A stretch of DNA of 64,000 nucleotides, taken from the NCBI RefSeq assembly GCF_042854845.1, contig NZ_AP031498.1, positions 4,712,001 to 4,776,000 on the forward strand, written 5' to 3'. The translations under genes and the position numbers were made by a program. This stretch comes from Maricurvus nonylphenolicus. Its GTDB lineage: Bacteria; Pseudomonadota; Gammaproteobacteria; Pseudomonadales; Cellvibrionaceae. A model generated the notes under the pieces. The model saw only the letters and a program-made list of their open reading frames with translations, was not told the origin of the DNA and did not search any database. Shown here one piece after another: positions 10,054 through 18,661 of the stretch. The number at the start of each line of letters is the position of its first letter. Within the stretch, counting starts at the first letter, position 1.

Positions 10054-11283
10054 ATGAGCATACATAAACTCCCCAAACGACGTGCAGATGATCTCTATAC
10101 AGATATATGGCTTCCTGAAGAAACTAAGGCGATCCGTCATGAAGCCCGAGAATTTGCAATTAACGAGTTAGCTCCCATAGCACACGCGTTAAATACAACA
10201 CCAGAAGACAAAAACAACTTCCCCTGGGAATTCTTAAAGAAGCTGGGGGACGCTAATTTTCTCCGAACCCCCTATCCGGAAAAATTTGGTGGCCGCGGTT
10301 TGGAATACCCTGTACTCGCCTCTCAGGTTGTAGAAGAGGAGTTAGCCTACTTCTCTAACGGTGCAGCGGCCACACTTTATGACGCACCTTTAGCCCTTAT
10401 GGGAGCCTCTATTTTGCGTTATGGTCCCGATCATATCGCTGAGACGGTTCTTCCTCCTCTTATGGCGGGAGAGGTAACAGGCAGCTTTGCAACCAGCGAA
10501 CCTGCAGCCAGTACTGACCTTTCAGCCCACATGCTGTCTACTGTAGCTGAAACTGTTAACGGCGGCTTTATAATTAATGGAGCCAAACGTTGGATTACCA
10601 ATGCCTGTGTTGCCAAATTCCTGGTCTTCCTCTGCAAGACGGATGAAGGCTTAACCATGTTATTCACGGAAACTAATGCAGAAGGCATCACTATTGGTGA
10701 GCCCGATAAAAAATTGGGCAATCATGCTCAATTAACCTCAGACATTTACTTTAATAATGTTTTTGTCCCCGAATCCAATGTTATTGGACAAAAGGGCAAA
10801 GGGTTACGCGTTGCCCTTTCAGCCCTTACTGAAGGACGGGTCGCGGTTGCTTCCATGGGCGTCGGCATGGCACAAGCCGCATTTGATTACGCCACGGATT
10901 ATATGGAAAAGCGAACCGTTTTCGGAAAAACCTTATCAAATATGCAGCATTGGCAGAACGTTTTTGCCGATTATGCGATTAAAATTGAGAATGCCCGAAA
11001 TCTGGTTTACAAAGCCGCCTACACAATAGACACCACAGGTAAAACCGATTCACCTCTTGGTGCCATGGCCAAAACCTATGCGACTCGTTTATCTCGAGAA
11101 ATTGCAAGTGATGCAATTCAAGTCTGTGGAGCGATGGGATTCGTACGGGAGTTGGGCGCAACGGGTGAGCTACGACCTTTAGAGACCATATACCGGGATT
11201 GCAAAATTGGCGAAATTTATGAAGGTGCTAATGAAGTCATGTTGTCCATCATAGCACGATCAATTTTCAACCAAACACTATAA
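10054..11283 (+). CDS. acyl-CoA dehydrogenase
   Basis: Second dehydrogenase of this region, 409 residues. Signatures are FATSEPAASTDLSAH in the middle (flavin loop), QVCGAMGFVRE, and the C-terminal GEIYEGANEVML close to the carboxyl end. The ATG follows GAGGTTACCCG, an acceptable ribosome site. The gene lies beyond a strong terminator, so it probably has its own promoter in the 50 bases upstream or in the terminator tail. It is only distantly like the dehydrogenase at 4599-5849. It may serve a different step of the same pathway, which is inference. Confidence 0.93.
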   Translation: MSIHKLPKRRADDLYTDIWLPEETKAIRHEAREFAINELAPIAHALNTTPEDKNNFPWEFLKKLGDANFLRTPYPEKFGGRGLEYPVLASQVVEEELAYFSNGAAATLYDAPLALMGASILRYGPDHIAETVLPPLMAGEVTGSFATSEPAASTDLSAHMLSTVAETVNGGFIINGAKRWITNACVAKFLVFLCKTDEGLTMLFTETNAEGITIGEPDKKLGNHAQLTSDIYFNNVFVPESNVIGQKGKGLRVALSALTEGRVAVASMGVGMAQAAFDYATDYMEKRTVFGKTLSNMQHWQNVFADYAIKIENARNLVYKAAYTIDTTGKTDSPLGAMAKTYATRLSREIASDAIQVCGAMGFVRELGATGELRPLETIYRDCKIGEIYEGANEVMLSIIARSIFNQTL

Positions 11284-11307
11284 ATCATTAGCGCCAATAC
11301 TAATCAG

Positions 11308-11337
11308 CCGGGTAGTGAATTATACACAGCTACCTGG
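11308..11337 (+). terminator. possible weak terminator hairpin
   Basis: CCGGGTAG and CTACCTGG form an 8-bp arm pair with one G-T pair and a 14-base loop, 25 bases after the acyl-CoA dehydrogenase stop. There is no T tract, so termination is uncertain. Confidence 0.35.
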
Positions 11338-11378
11338 TATTTACGATTAATGAGGTGTTTAATAAAATAGGACGATGA

Positions 11379-11714
11379 ATGAAAAACTTTTACCAACTAC
11401 CTTTAAACCAAAAAACAATTTATCTTGAGCAACTGGCGCTTTCAGCTTTAGGTTACTGGAAATTAAGTAAAAATCTCGAAATCAATCTTATAGAATTTAA
11501 CAAAATAACAATTTATCAGATAAGAGACATCGCATCAGGGAAATACTACTCTTTACACTTGCACTTACCAGATTATCCAACGCCTGAAAAAATAGATACT
11601 GAAAGTCTACCTTCAACTCAAAGCCCTATACTCACACTAAGTGGAGCAGAAAGTCAGAAAGTAGAAGTAAACACAATACCCGAGATGATCACCTGTAAAC
11701 TTTATAATCAATAG
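11379..11714 (+). CDS. solitary N-lobe of an APH/homoserine-kinase-like phosphotransferase (possible remnant)
   Basis: Short AT-rich frame of 111 residues. The first ~70 residues resemble the N-lobe of SrkA/homoserine kinase II-type phosphotransferases. There is a helix (LEQLALSALGYWKL), a beta hairpin (INLIEFNKITIYQIRD) and SGKYYSLHLHLPDYPTPEKI, which parallels the usual G-x-R-Y-V-L-R-I-H-R-P-G-Y...I segment. The catalytic loop (HGD...N) and metal-binding Asp of the C-lobe are absent, so it cannot be a working kinase. An IS3 relic starts 30 bases downstream on the other strand, which suggests truncation by insertion. Alternatively it is a short-lived or regulatory domain protein. Similarity was judged by eye only. 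Confidence 0.5.
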   Translation: MKNFYQLPLNQKTIYLEQLALSALGYWKLSKNLEINLIEFNKITIYQIRDIASGKYYSLHLHLPDYPTPEKIDTESLPSTQSPILTLSGAESQKVEVNTIPEMITCKLYNQ

Positions 11715-11744
11715 CAACTAAACATTGACCAAAAATCGAAATAT

Positions 11745-11866
11745 TTAGTAAGCACAATTTCTATCTAGTTCTACAGGTGTCATGTAGACAAGAAAGCACA
11801 TAGATGCTTCTGCGCAATAAAAAGCTCAATATATTCAAAAATAATCTGATTCACTTCATATTTTCT
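11745..11866 (-). pseudogene. IS3-family transposase (orfB) C-terminal relic
   Basis: Read on the minus strand this gives RKYEVNQIIFEYIELF, then after a frameshift YMTPVELDRN and a stop. It parallels the end of IS3-family OrfB (…IFEYIEVFYNRKRRHS…GYLSPAEFE). The intervening RKRRHS part is eroded to AQKHLCAF. No inverted repeats or remaining transposase were seen. The surrounding 11.72-11.97 kb is AT-rich and otherwise featureless. Confidence 0.6.
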
Positions 11867-11971
11867 ACTAAACATAAATAAGAAATAACCTCACTCTCCA
11901 ACGAATCATTTAAACTAGGAGATGTTTACTCTAAACCAAGTCATTCTCTATTTTCACCTTTAAAGCCTCAA

Positions 11972-12790
11972 CTAATAAATCCGATATACACCATCAGTAC
12001 GAAAATATATCAAGACCTCTTTAACGCTAGTGACTTTGTGCTCGAATTGGCCGGTCGACCCGAAATAACTTCCAGCCGATAGATTATGCAGCTGACCTGA
12101 ATCTGTGCGCACCACTCCACCCTTAATAACTACCGCACGAAACTCAGTGGCTTCAACGTCTATTTTCCCATTGAAGCCAGCAGGAAACTTGACCAAAGCC
12201 CCACCAACTTCACCATAATTCGTCCCACCCCAGAGCATGGCTATTTCAACCTTGTCGTTATCAATGAACGTTAGCTCGTTTCCAGACAACCACACAAGGT
12301 TAGAGGCATGTACATTGATTGCCGTTTCTCTACTATCGAATTGCGCGTTAGACGGCTTAACCAAATAAGGCCCTCTATCAATTTCCAGAAATATTAAGTT
12401 TTTATCCCCAGCAGCTGCAGTTATGTGATTGTCGCCAGCGGGTTGGGTCCAAAATGAGCTTGGCGGCATCCATACCTTTGCCGCCTTAGGGTCATCATTA
12501 TGTAATAGTCCCTCAATGACCAAACCGCGATAGGTAACATTGTGGATATGCGCAGGCGAAGAAAATCCAGGCTTGAATCTAACCAGCATACCTGTTGCCA
12601 CATCCTTAGTGCGGTCCCCCCACAACTCTGCAGCGCCTGGGCTTTTATCGCCACGTAACGGATTTAAATAACCCCATTGAACATCCTCTACTTGCCTGAT
12701 CGTTAAGGAGGAGGATTTATCCGCAGCAAAAACGTGCGGGAAACATATGAGGACAGCAATTAGTAGCTGTGCGGTGAATTTCATATTCAA
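11972..12790 (-). CDS. exported DUF4437-like bicupin protein
   Basis: Protein of 272 residues with a cleavable signal peptide (hydrophobic LLIAVLICFPHVFA, cleavage after FAA near residue 23). Two cupin-like halves follow. The first contains RFKPGFSSPAHIHNVTYRGLVIEG and the second VKFPAGFNGKIDVEATEFRAVVIKGG. The first half keeps metal-ligand-like His residues (PAHIHN), while the second lacks them. The overall pattern matches the DUF4437 family of unknown function. It lies 23 bases after the SDR gene on the same strand, so the two are likely co-transcribed under the LysR regulator at 13774-14676. Confidence 0.85.
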   Translation of the reverse strand: MNMKFTAQLLIAVLICFPHVFAADKSSSLTIRQVEDVQWGYLNPLRGDKSPGAAELWGDRTKDVATGMLVRFKPGFSSPAHIHNVTYRGLVIEGLLHNDDPKAAKVWMPPSSFWTQPAGDNHITAAAGDKNLIFLEIDRGPYLVKPSNAQFDSRETAINVHASNLVWLSGNELTFIDNDKVEIAMLWGGTNYGEVGGALVKFPAGFNGKIDVEATEFRAVVIKGGVVRTDSGQLHNLSAGSYFGSTGQFEHKVTSVKEVLIYFRTDGVYRIY

Positions 12791-12813
12791 GCCTTCAATG
12801 ACAGCAGAATACT

Positions 12814-13632
12814 TTATTGGGTATTCTTTATGTTGAAGTTGATCAGTATCTGCTCAAGACTATTAACCATATTGCTAACATTAGCTGAATCCATAGCATC
12901 GAGATGTGGCGATGTAAATTGGCCGATATCATTATCAAAATATTGACCTGAAGCTTGAGCGAATTCATCTGCAAGAGCCGCCCTGACTAATATATCGGCC
13001 CCTTTTTGTAAATCTCCGCCTTGCTTTCCATAAGCATCTTTAACCATTTTACTGCCGAGAAATGAAGCGGGATTTACGGCTATAACCACAGGGCCTTCAA
13101 CCAAGCTAGAGGCTAATCCCATAGACCACATAGTGATTGCGAGCTTGCTTTTGGCATACACAGCACTATCGCTTAACGAGCTTGGCCGAGTTAATTCATC
13201 GGGATTAACAGGAGCCTGTGCGGCTGAAGATAAATTGATCACACGCGCTGACTTGCCCAACAACGGCAATAGGCGTTTCGTTAGAAGGTATGGCGCGATG
13301 GTATTCACAACAAATCGCACATCCAAACCATCGACCGAAACGGTTTCGGGCACAACAAATACACCCGCATTATTGATTAAAATGTCTAGCGAATCGTGTC
13401 CAGCACTGACTTCTGAGGCTAACGCCTCGACTTCGCTTAACACGGATAAGTCTGCCGAATAGGTTTCTACCTGGGTCTCGCTGGTAAGTTCAAGCAATTG
13501 CGCTTTTGCCGAATCTAACTTGCTCTGACTACGCCCATGCAACAGCACAGTATGCCCAAACTTAGCCAGTGTTTTGGCAGTGGCTAAACCTATACCATCG
13601 GTCGAACCGGTAATTAAAATCGTTTTATTCAT
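12814..13632 (-). CDS. short-chain dehydrogenase/reductase
   Basis: SDR of 272 residues. The cofactor motif is TGSTDGIGLA near residues 8-17; HGRS after the second strand favours NADP. NNAG, the catalytic Ser region (VINLSSAAQ) and YAKSK are in order, so the catalytic tetrad looks complete. Substrate unknown. It shares a strand with a downstream cupin gene and an upstream LysR gene. The 141 bases between it and LysR carry two TGTTGATAAT repeats 40 bp apart, which suggests its own LysR-controlled promoter. Confidence 0.9.
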   Translation of the reverse strand: MNKTILITGSTDGIGLATAKTLAKFGHTVLLHGRSQSKLDSAKAQLLELTSETQVETYSADLSVLSEVEALASEVSAGHDSLDILINNAGVFVVPETVSVDGLDVRFVVNTIAPYLLTKRLLPLLGKSARVINLSSAAQAPVNPDELTRPSSLSDSAVYAKSKLAITMWSMGLASSLVEGPVVIAVNPASFLGSKMVKDAYGKQGGDLQKGADILVRAALADEFAQASGQYFDNDIGQFTSPHLDAMDSANVSNMVNSLEQILINFNIKNTQ

Positions 13633-13711
13633 GCGAATAAATCCTCTTAGTCAGTTCACCACGTCTTGCTTGGGTTTGTTAATTCAGGAGCAGTTTATAC
13701 CCGGCCCTACC

Positions 13712-13761
13712 TGTTGATAATCTTGAAATTTTTAAATGACTTTATTCTCTTTGTTGATAAT
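13712..13761 (-). promoter_or_regulatory. paired TGTTGATAAT repeats upstream of the SDR gene
   Basis: TGTTGATAAT occurs at 13712-13721 and 13752-13761, exactly 40 bp apart and in the same orientation. They lie in the gap between the LysR stop and the SDR start. A third exact copy lies just upstream of the LysR start in the inverse orientation. Likely binding sites for the local LysR protein; this is inference from repetition. Confidence 0.5.
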
Positions 13762-13773
13762 AAAACGCAGGCG

Positions 13774-14676
13774 CTATCCGAATGCACCATCCCAATAAGG
13801 CGAGTCACCAAAGCACTCGGCCAAGTAATCGATAAATGCTCTAACCTTAGGCGCGAGTAATCGAGAACTTGGGTAGACCGCCCAGATAGCCGTATCTGAC
13901 ACTAAGGGGAAATCCTTTAGAACTTGTACCAACTCCCCCCGTTCAATCTCTTGATAGCAGCACCATGTTGAGCAGAGTGTAATGCCTAACCCATTGACTG
14001 CCGCGTCTCGAGCGGACTCCCCATTATCGGTGCGCAAGCGGTTTTGAGTTTTAATACTTATGGAGCCTTCCGGTGCCTCAAAAGCCCATGTTTCCAACCC
14101 AATTAAGTTGACGCATTGATGCTGCGCTAAGGCTTGTGGCGTTTTGGGTTCACCAAATGTATTCAAGTAATTGGGCGAGGCACATAGAATACGACTGACA
14201 GGAGCCAGCTTACGGGCAACAAGGCTTGAATCAGACAAGGCAGCATCTCGTATAGCGATATCAAATCCACCTTCAACCATATCAATAACACTATCACTCA
14301 AATGCAGGTCGACGCGTAAACCGGGATATTGTTGTAGGAACTGCCCTAGGGCGGGAACTAAGTGCAAGCGTCCAAAGGATGCTGGCGCCGCAACCCGTAA
14401 CTTACCCTGTGGATTAATGGTACCTGAGCCTACGGATGCCCTAGCGCTTTCCACACTATCTAACAACTCCACAGCATGGGGGAGAAAAGCTTCGCCTTCT
14501 TCCGTCAAAGACACCTGGCGGGTAGTGCGATGAATCAGGCGTACCCCCAATACTTCTTCCAGCTTATTCATATGGACGCTGGACACCGCAGCCGACAACC
14601 CCAGCTCTTTACCCGCCTGGCTGATGTTATGCAGGGCCGCAACGCGGACAAACAAGCGAACATGCTCAAGATTCAT
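13774..14676 (-). CDS. LysR family transcriptional regulator
   Basis: Protein of 300 residues with an N-terminal winged helix (HNISQAGKELGLSAAVSSVHMNKLEEVLGVRLIHRTTRQVSLTEEG in outline) and a periplasmic-binding-like effector domain (LRVAAPASFGRLHLVPAL). It resembles the large LysR group with short DNA-binding heads that controls adjacent oxidoreductases. It is divergent from the MDR gene at 14809 and upstream of the SDR–cupin pair, so it may control both. The TGTTGATAAT copy at 14683-14692 lies 6 bases from its start codon and suggests autoregulation. Confidence 0.93.
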   Translation of the reverse strand: MNLEHVRLFVRVAALHNISQAGKELGLSAAVSSVHMNKLEEVLGVRLIHRTTRQVSLTEEGEAFLPHAVELLDSVESARASVGSGTINPQGKLRVAAPASFGRLHLVPALGQFLQQYPGLRVDLHLSDSVIDMVEGGFDIAIRDAALSDSSLVARKLAPVSRILCASPNYLNTFGEPKTPQALAQHQCVNLIGLETWAFEAPEGSISIKTQNRLRTDNGESARDAAVNGLGITLCSTWCCYQEIERGELVQVLKDFPLVSDTAIWAVYPSSRLLAPKVRAFIDYLAECFGDSPYWDGAFG

Positions 14677-14682
14677 AACAGT

Positions 14683-14692
14683 ATTATCAACA
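14683..14692 (-). promoter_or_regulatory. third TGTTGATAAT copy in the LysR/MDR divergent region
   Basis: ATTATCAACA on the + strand is the exact reverse complement of the repeats found upstream of the SDR gene. A partial copy (ATTATCAAAG) follows at about 14724. It lies between the divergent LysR and quinone-reductase-like genes. Confidence 0.45.
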
Positions 14693-14808
14693 AATAATTA
14701 AAACTGATTAGCAATATAGATGCATTATCAAAGGATATCCAGGTACGTATACTGATTCCATTCAATATCCACATACCTAGCGCCTATAACCTACGACGAG
14801 AAAGCCCT

Positions 14809-15795
14809 ATGAAAGCCATGATGATTAACGCCTACGGCGACAGCGATGTTTTTGAGGCCCACGAGATAGCACAGCCCACACTTAAACCTGGGTATGTTCT
14901 CGTCAAAGTGGCGGCGACCAGTGTAAATACCGTCGATACGATGATTCGCTCAATGGGTAACGAATTGCCATTGTCACCCGAGCTGCCTGCCGTTTTGGGT
15001 ATGGATTTCGCCGGTACGGTGGAATCTGTCGGCGAAGGTGTGACGACATTTAAAGCCGGTGACGAAGTTTATGGCTGCGCAGGAGGCCTGGCCGATCTGC
15101 AGGGTTCCCTCGCCGAGTATATGCTGGCCGATGCCAGATTGATTGCCCACAAACCCAAATCACTGAGCATGCGTGAAGCAGCTGCATTACCTCTGGTAGG
15201 CATCACCGCCTATGAAGGTTTGACACGTGCAGGCGTCAGTAAGGATCAGAAGGTACTGGTTCACGGCGGCGCCGGGGGTGTGGGCCATGTGGCTGTCCAA
15301 CTAGCCAAACATATGGGGGCAGATGTGTACACCACCATTGGTCGCGAAGAACACGTCGCATTGGTTGAGCAACTTGGCGCAACATCCATTAACTACCGAC
15401 AAGAAACCGTGGCAGATTACGTTAGCCAATATACCGAGGGCGCGGGATTTGATGTGGTGTTTGATTCGGTAGGCGGTGCCAACATGCTTAGTTCTTTTGA
15501 AGCTGCTGCGCTAAATGGCCAAGTAGCGACAACCGTTTCCATGCTGGAGATCGACTTAACCCAGGCACACTTTAAAGGATTATCAATACATGTCGTATTC
15601 ATGTTGATTCCCATGCTGCATGATTTTAAGCGTGAGGAGCATGGCAGAATCTTAACTGAACTGACTAACATTGCAGATGCCGGGCATCTCACCGCAATTC
15701 TCGACAAACCTGAATTCGGATTGGATGAGATAGGTCAAGCACATGATCGATTAGCTAGCGGCCAAGCGACCGGAAAAGTTGTGGTATCAGTGTAA
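14809..15795 (+). CDS. quinone oxidoreductase-like MDR (NADPH-dependent)
   Basis: Medium-chain dehydrogenase/reductase of 328 residues of the zinc-free quinone-reductase branch. It has a GroES-like N-terminal half (PGYVLVKVAATSVNTVDTM) with no catalytic zinc Cys at the usual place. The Rossmann motif is HGGAGGVGHVAVQLA (about residues 147-161). It would reduce quinones or activated enones with NADPH in the cytoplasm. It is divergent from LysR across 132 bases, an arrangement common for redox-stress responsive pairs. An eight-G run follows its stop without a convincing terminator. Confidence 0.9.
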   Translation: MKAMMINAYGDSDVFEAHEIAQPTLKPGYVLVKVAATSVNTVDTMIRSMGNELPLSPELPAVLGMDFAGTVESVGEGVTTFKAGDEVYGCAGGLADLQGSLAEYMLADARLIAHKPKSLSMREAAALPLVGITAYEGLTRAGVSKDQKVLVHGGAGGVGHVAVQLAKHMGADVYTTIGREEHVALVEQLGATSINYRQETVADYVSQYTEGAGFDVVFDSVGGANMLSSFEAAALNGQVATTVSMLEIDLTQAHFKGLSIHVVFMLIPMLHDFKREEHGRILTELTNIADAGHLTAILDKPEFGLDEIGQAHDRLASGQATGKVVVSV

Positions 15796-15943
15796 GACCA
15801 CAGGGGGGGGCCTTTTCACTAAGCGCCCTCCATAAGTTAACGTAAAGCTAACCTTGATGTGCCGCGTGCTGATACGTACCTTCCTTTGAATCTCATGCAG
15901 AACTTGGCTTACACTTATAGCCGTCCTATATAGAGATTATTCC

Positions 15944-16963
15944 GTGCGACGCCGAGACTTCCTACGCCAACTTGCCTGCATGGCAGCCCTCATAAATTAC
16001 CCGCATACGGTAAAGGCATTGGAAACCAATAGCACAGAAAAATGGCAATCTGCCCAAGCCTTACCGCTGCGCCTGCAGGAAATTTATCCGGCGGCACATA
16101 ACGGCCGACTCTATATTGCTGGCGGAATCGCTGCTCGATGGGGGATACCGTATTTTACCAATCGCTGTATCAGCTATGATCCGGTAGAGGATAGCTGGCG
16201 CGAAGAAGCTGAACTTCCAGAAAATCTACATCATGCAGCACTGGTAAGCACTGGAGAGCGCTTATTTTTGATTGGCGGTTTTAACGGTGCTTATACACAT
16301 ATCTGGAAAATGCGCTCCTCCGTCTATGAGCTAACGGAGTCGGGCTGGCAACCTTGCGGCCACCTTCCGCAACCTCAAGCCGAAGGCGTTGTCAGCAAAG
16401 CGCCTGACGGTTCTGTACACATAGTCACGGGCCAATCACCACTGGGACAAGCGAACAGTTCGCGTACTGATCACCGGGAAGTTAAGCATCACTACCGCTG
16501 GGATGTAGACAATCAAAAGCAAACCGCCCAATGGCAACAATTAGCACCGATTCCCACTGCCCGTAACAGCGCCACTGGAGGCTGGGTGGATAACCAATTG
16601 ATTATTACAGGCGGGCGTACCGCTCAGGGAAATCTGTCAGCCACTGAGATCTACGACCCTGATGACGATCGCTGGCGCAAAGCCAGCCCACTTCCCCTGC
16701 CTCAGGCAGGCTTGGCCAGCGTAACCGTTAATGACGGAATAATTGTTTTTGGCGGTGAAATGTTCACCCCTAAAGAGCAAGTTTTTGGTAATGTCTGGCG
16801 TTACTCACTGAGTCAAGATCGCTGGACTTCATTACCTAGTTTACCCACTCCCCGCCATGGTTTAGGCGCAGTACGCTTTAATAATCGTATTCATGTCGTC
16901 GGTGGCGCAACTAATCCCAGCGGTAGTGGTACCAGTGATGTAAACGAAGTGTTGATACTGTGA
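15944..16963 (+). CDS. Tat-exported kelch-repeat beta-propeller protein
   Basis: Protein of 339 residues starting at GTG. The amino end MRRRDFLRQLACMAALI is a twin-arginine-type signal, so folded export to the periplasm is expected. The body is a series of about five kelch repeats. Each has a paired glycine strand followed by a spaced Tyr/Trp, for example RLFLIGGFNG, QLIITGGRTA, GIIVFGGEMF and RIHVVGGATN. This predicts a beta-propeller. Function is unknown; some kelch proteins of this type are N-acetylneuraminate epimerases, but no evidence here supports that. It stands alone between a quinone reductase gene and convergent creD. Confidence 0.85.
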   Translation: MRRRDFLRQLACMAALINYPHTVKALETNSTEKWQSAQALPLRLQEIYPAAHNGRLYIAGGIAARWGIPYFTNRCISYDPVEDSWREEAELPENLHHAALVSTGERLFLIGGFNGAYTHIWKMRSSVYELTESGWQPCGHLPQPQAEGVVSKAPDGSVHIVTGQSPLGQANSSRTDHREVKHHYRWDVDNQKQTAQWQQLAPIPTARNSATGGWVDNQLIITGGRTAQGNLSATEIYDPDDDRWRKASPLPLPQAGLASVTVNDGIIVFGGEMFTPKEQVFGNVWRYSLSQDRWTSLPSLPTPRHGLGAVRFNNRIHVVGGATNPSGSGTSDVNEVLIL

Positions 16964-17096
16964 TTTTCCGAATAGGAAAAACATCCACAGTAAACCTGAA
17001 TCACTCTATGAAGAAGGTGTGGATAAGTTGTCCCAAGCCACAAGAATCAAGGCCTGGGACAGCGAGATCAATAATTACCCAAACGGTTTACCCGTA

Positions 17097-18488
17097 TCAG
17101 ATTAACTCCGTCAGCTCTTTTGCATTCTTTTCATCTGCACTCTGTTCTGGGGTAGCGATACTGTACCAATCAATATTTCGCGTAACATACATCAACACTG
17201 TCAATACCAGGAACACCAGGATAGATCCCATCAGCAAGGCATAATCCTCTGCCTGCACAATGACATAGAGCACCCCATACAGCGCAACTATCATTGCACT
17301 GAACAGTACGGCTGAGCGCAGACTACGCAACATATAACGCACATAAAACAGCAGTAGCGACGAGCAACACAATACACCTATCGTATAAGCCCAAATAAAA
17401 GCGATATGTTCTGCCAATGAAATCAGCAACAAATAGAATACAGAAATCGCCAAGCCTACAAACGCATACTGAATGGGGTGAATGGGTTGGCGGGTAATAT
17501 GCTCGAAAATAAAGAAGGTGATAAAACTTAACCCAATAAATAGCATGGCGTATTTAATGGATCGTTCTGATTGCAGGTAAATATCCACCGGCTGAATAAA
17601 ACTCACACCCGAGGCCGCGTTACGCAGCGATTCGCAGTGTCCATCGCCAGCACAACGACTCATCAGGTCAGCCCCGTAACCGGAAAAACGCGATGACTTC
17701 CAACTAGCCGTAAAACCTGCCGCTGTTATTTCACGGGTTTTAGGCAGTGAGGCACCGATAAACTCAGGGTGTGGCCAGTTTGATTGCATACTACTCGTTG
17801 CCTCGTCCGCCAAAGGCATAAAGGAAAAGCTCCCCATACCACGCAATGAAAAGTCCAGCGAGAATTCCAGAGTTTTAGCCAAACGATCCATTCCCCCCAG
17901 AGCACTATGTAAACCGGATGCCAGCCCATCAATCTGACTACCAGGGCTTAAAGCAACAGCACTGCCGTTGAGCGTAAGTTCCGGTGTCTGGTCTATGCCT
18001 CGCATATCGGCAATATGCAGGGACAAATAGGGTTCATTGATGTCGACGAATCGAGGCTGGCGTTTTATTTTGGCCAGTGCTTGCTGCAGCTTCGGCTCAG
18101 AAAAAGCACCAGAGATGGACAGGCTACTGCCGTAAACAGGCACTTCATAAATACCTTTAAAGACACTGCTGTTCGTCACCGTAAATTGTTGCTGCAGATT
18201 ATCCGGAACAACAATTTCAAATCTTTGAGAAGTTTTGGCGCTGGCCTGCTGTAACTCTTTGCTGCTGTAAAAGCCCGATTTCTCGGCTGCCCCCACGCGA
18301 TAGGGAATCACCAACACCGGTGAAACAATTAACTGACTCCCTGTCCAACTTTGCGCCACGGAGGATTTCGCTTGCTCTAGATACCCCTGCCGCTCATAAA
18401 TCTTGTACTGCACCATACTGGTTGGAATTAATACCAGCATTCCTATAGCAAAAATAATCACAATTTTTAGCGCCAACTGCTTTTGCAT
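17097..18488 (-). CDS. creD: CreD family inner membrane protein
   Basis: CreD-like protein of about 463 residues. One N-terminal membrane segment (IVIIFAIGMLVLIPTSMV) and a long periplasmic domain come first. Several C-terminal membrane helices follow (AMLFIGLSFITFFIFE onward). The motif VAQSWTGSQLIVSPVLVIPY is characteristic. An in-frame ATG lies 24 bases further upstream, but AAGGGAG sits 6-7 bases before ATG 18488 (MQKQLALK), so that start is chosen. In enterobacteria creD belongs to the CreBC regulon and affects envelope integrity and beta-lactam response. No creB/creC gene and no clear cre-tag repeat is seen here. Confidence 0.9.
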   Translation of the reverse strand: MQKQLALKIVIIFAIGMLVLIPTSMVQYKIYERQGYLEQAKSSVAQSWTGSQLIVSPVLVIPYRVGAAEKSGFYSSKELQQASAKTSQRFEIVVPDNLQQQFTVTNSSVFKGIYEVPVYGSSLSISGAFSEPKLQQALAKIKRQPRFVDINEPYLSLHIADMRGIDQTPELTLNGSAVALSPGSQIDGLASGLHSALGGMDRLAKTLEFSLDFSLRGMGSFSFMPLADEATSSMQSNWPHPEFIGASLPKTREITAAGFTASWKSSRFSGYGADLMSRCAGDGHCESLRNAASGVSFIQPVDIYLQSERSIKYAMLFIGLSFITFFIFEHITRQPIHPIQYAFVGLAISVFYLLLISLAEHIAFIWAYTIGVLCCSSLLLFYVRYMLRSLRSAVLFSAMIVALYGVLYVIVQAEDYALLMGSILVFLVLTVLMYVTRNIDWYSIATPEQSADEKNAKELTELI

Positions 18489-18661
18489 GATGATCTCCCT
18501 TGAAGAAATCATCCCAGGCTACCGGGGCAAACGGGCCATCTTCTGGCAAGAATGTGATCAATTATGGCAAGGCGCGACTTGCCTGAAGAATCTCTGAGGC
18601 CTGTTTTTATCTGGGCTATGCTTATTGAAGCTTTACCTGTTTAAGGACCAATCTACGACCA

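Noticed and set aside
15803..15840. Terminator after the quinone reductase gene (eight-G run with CCCTCC)
   Set aside because: Pairing is loose, the loop is long and there is no T tract.
16960..17244. 94-codon + strand frame after the kelch gene
   Set aside because: It overlaps creD on the other strand, has no ribosome site and no domain. The 133-base gap itself holds nothing else.
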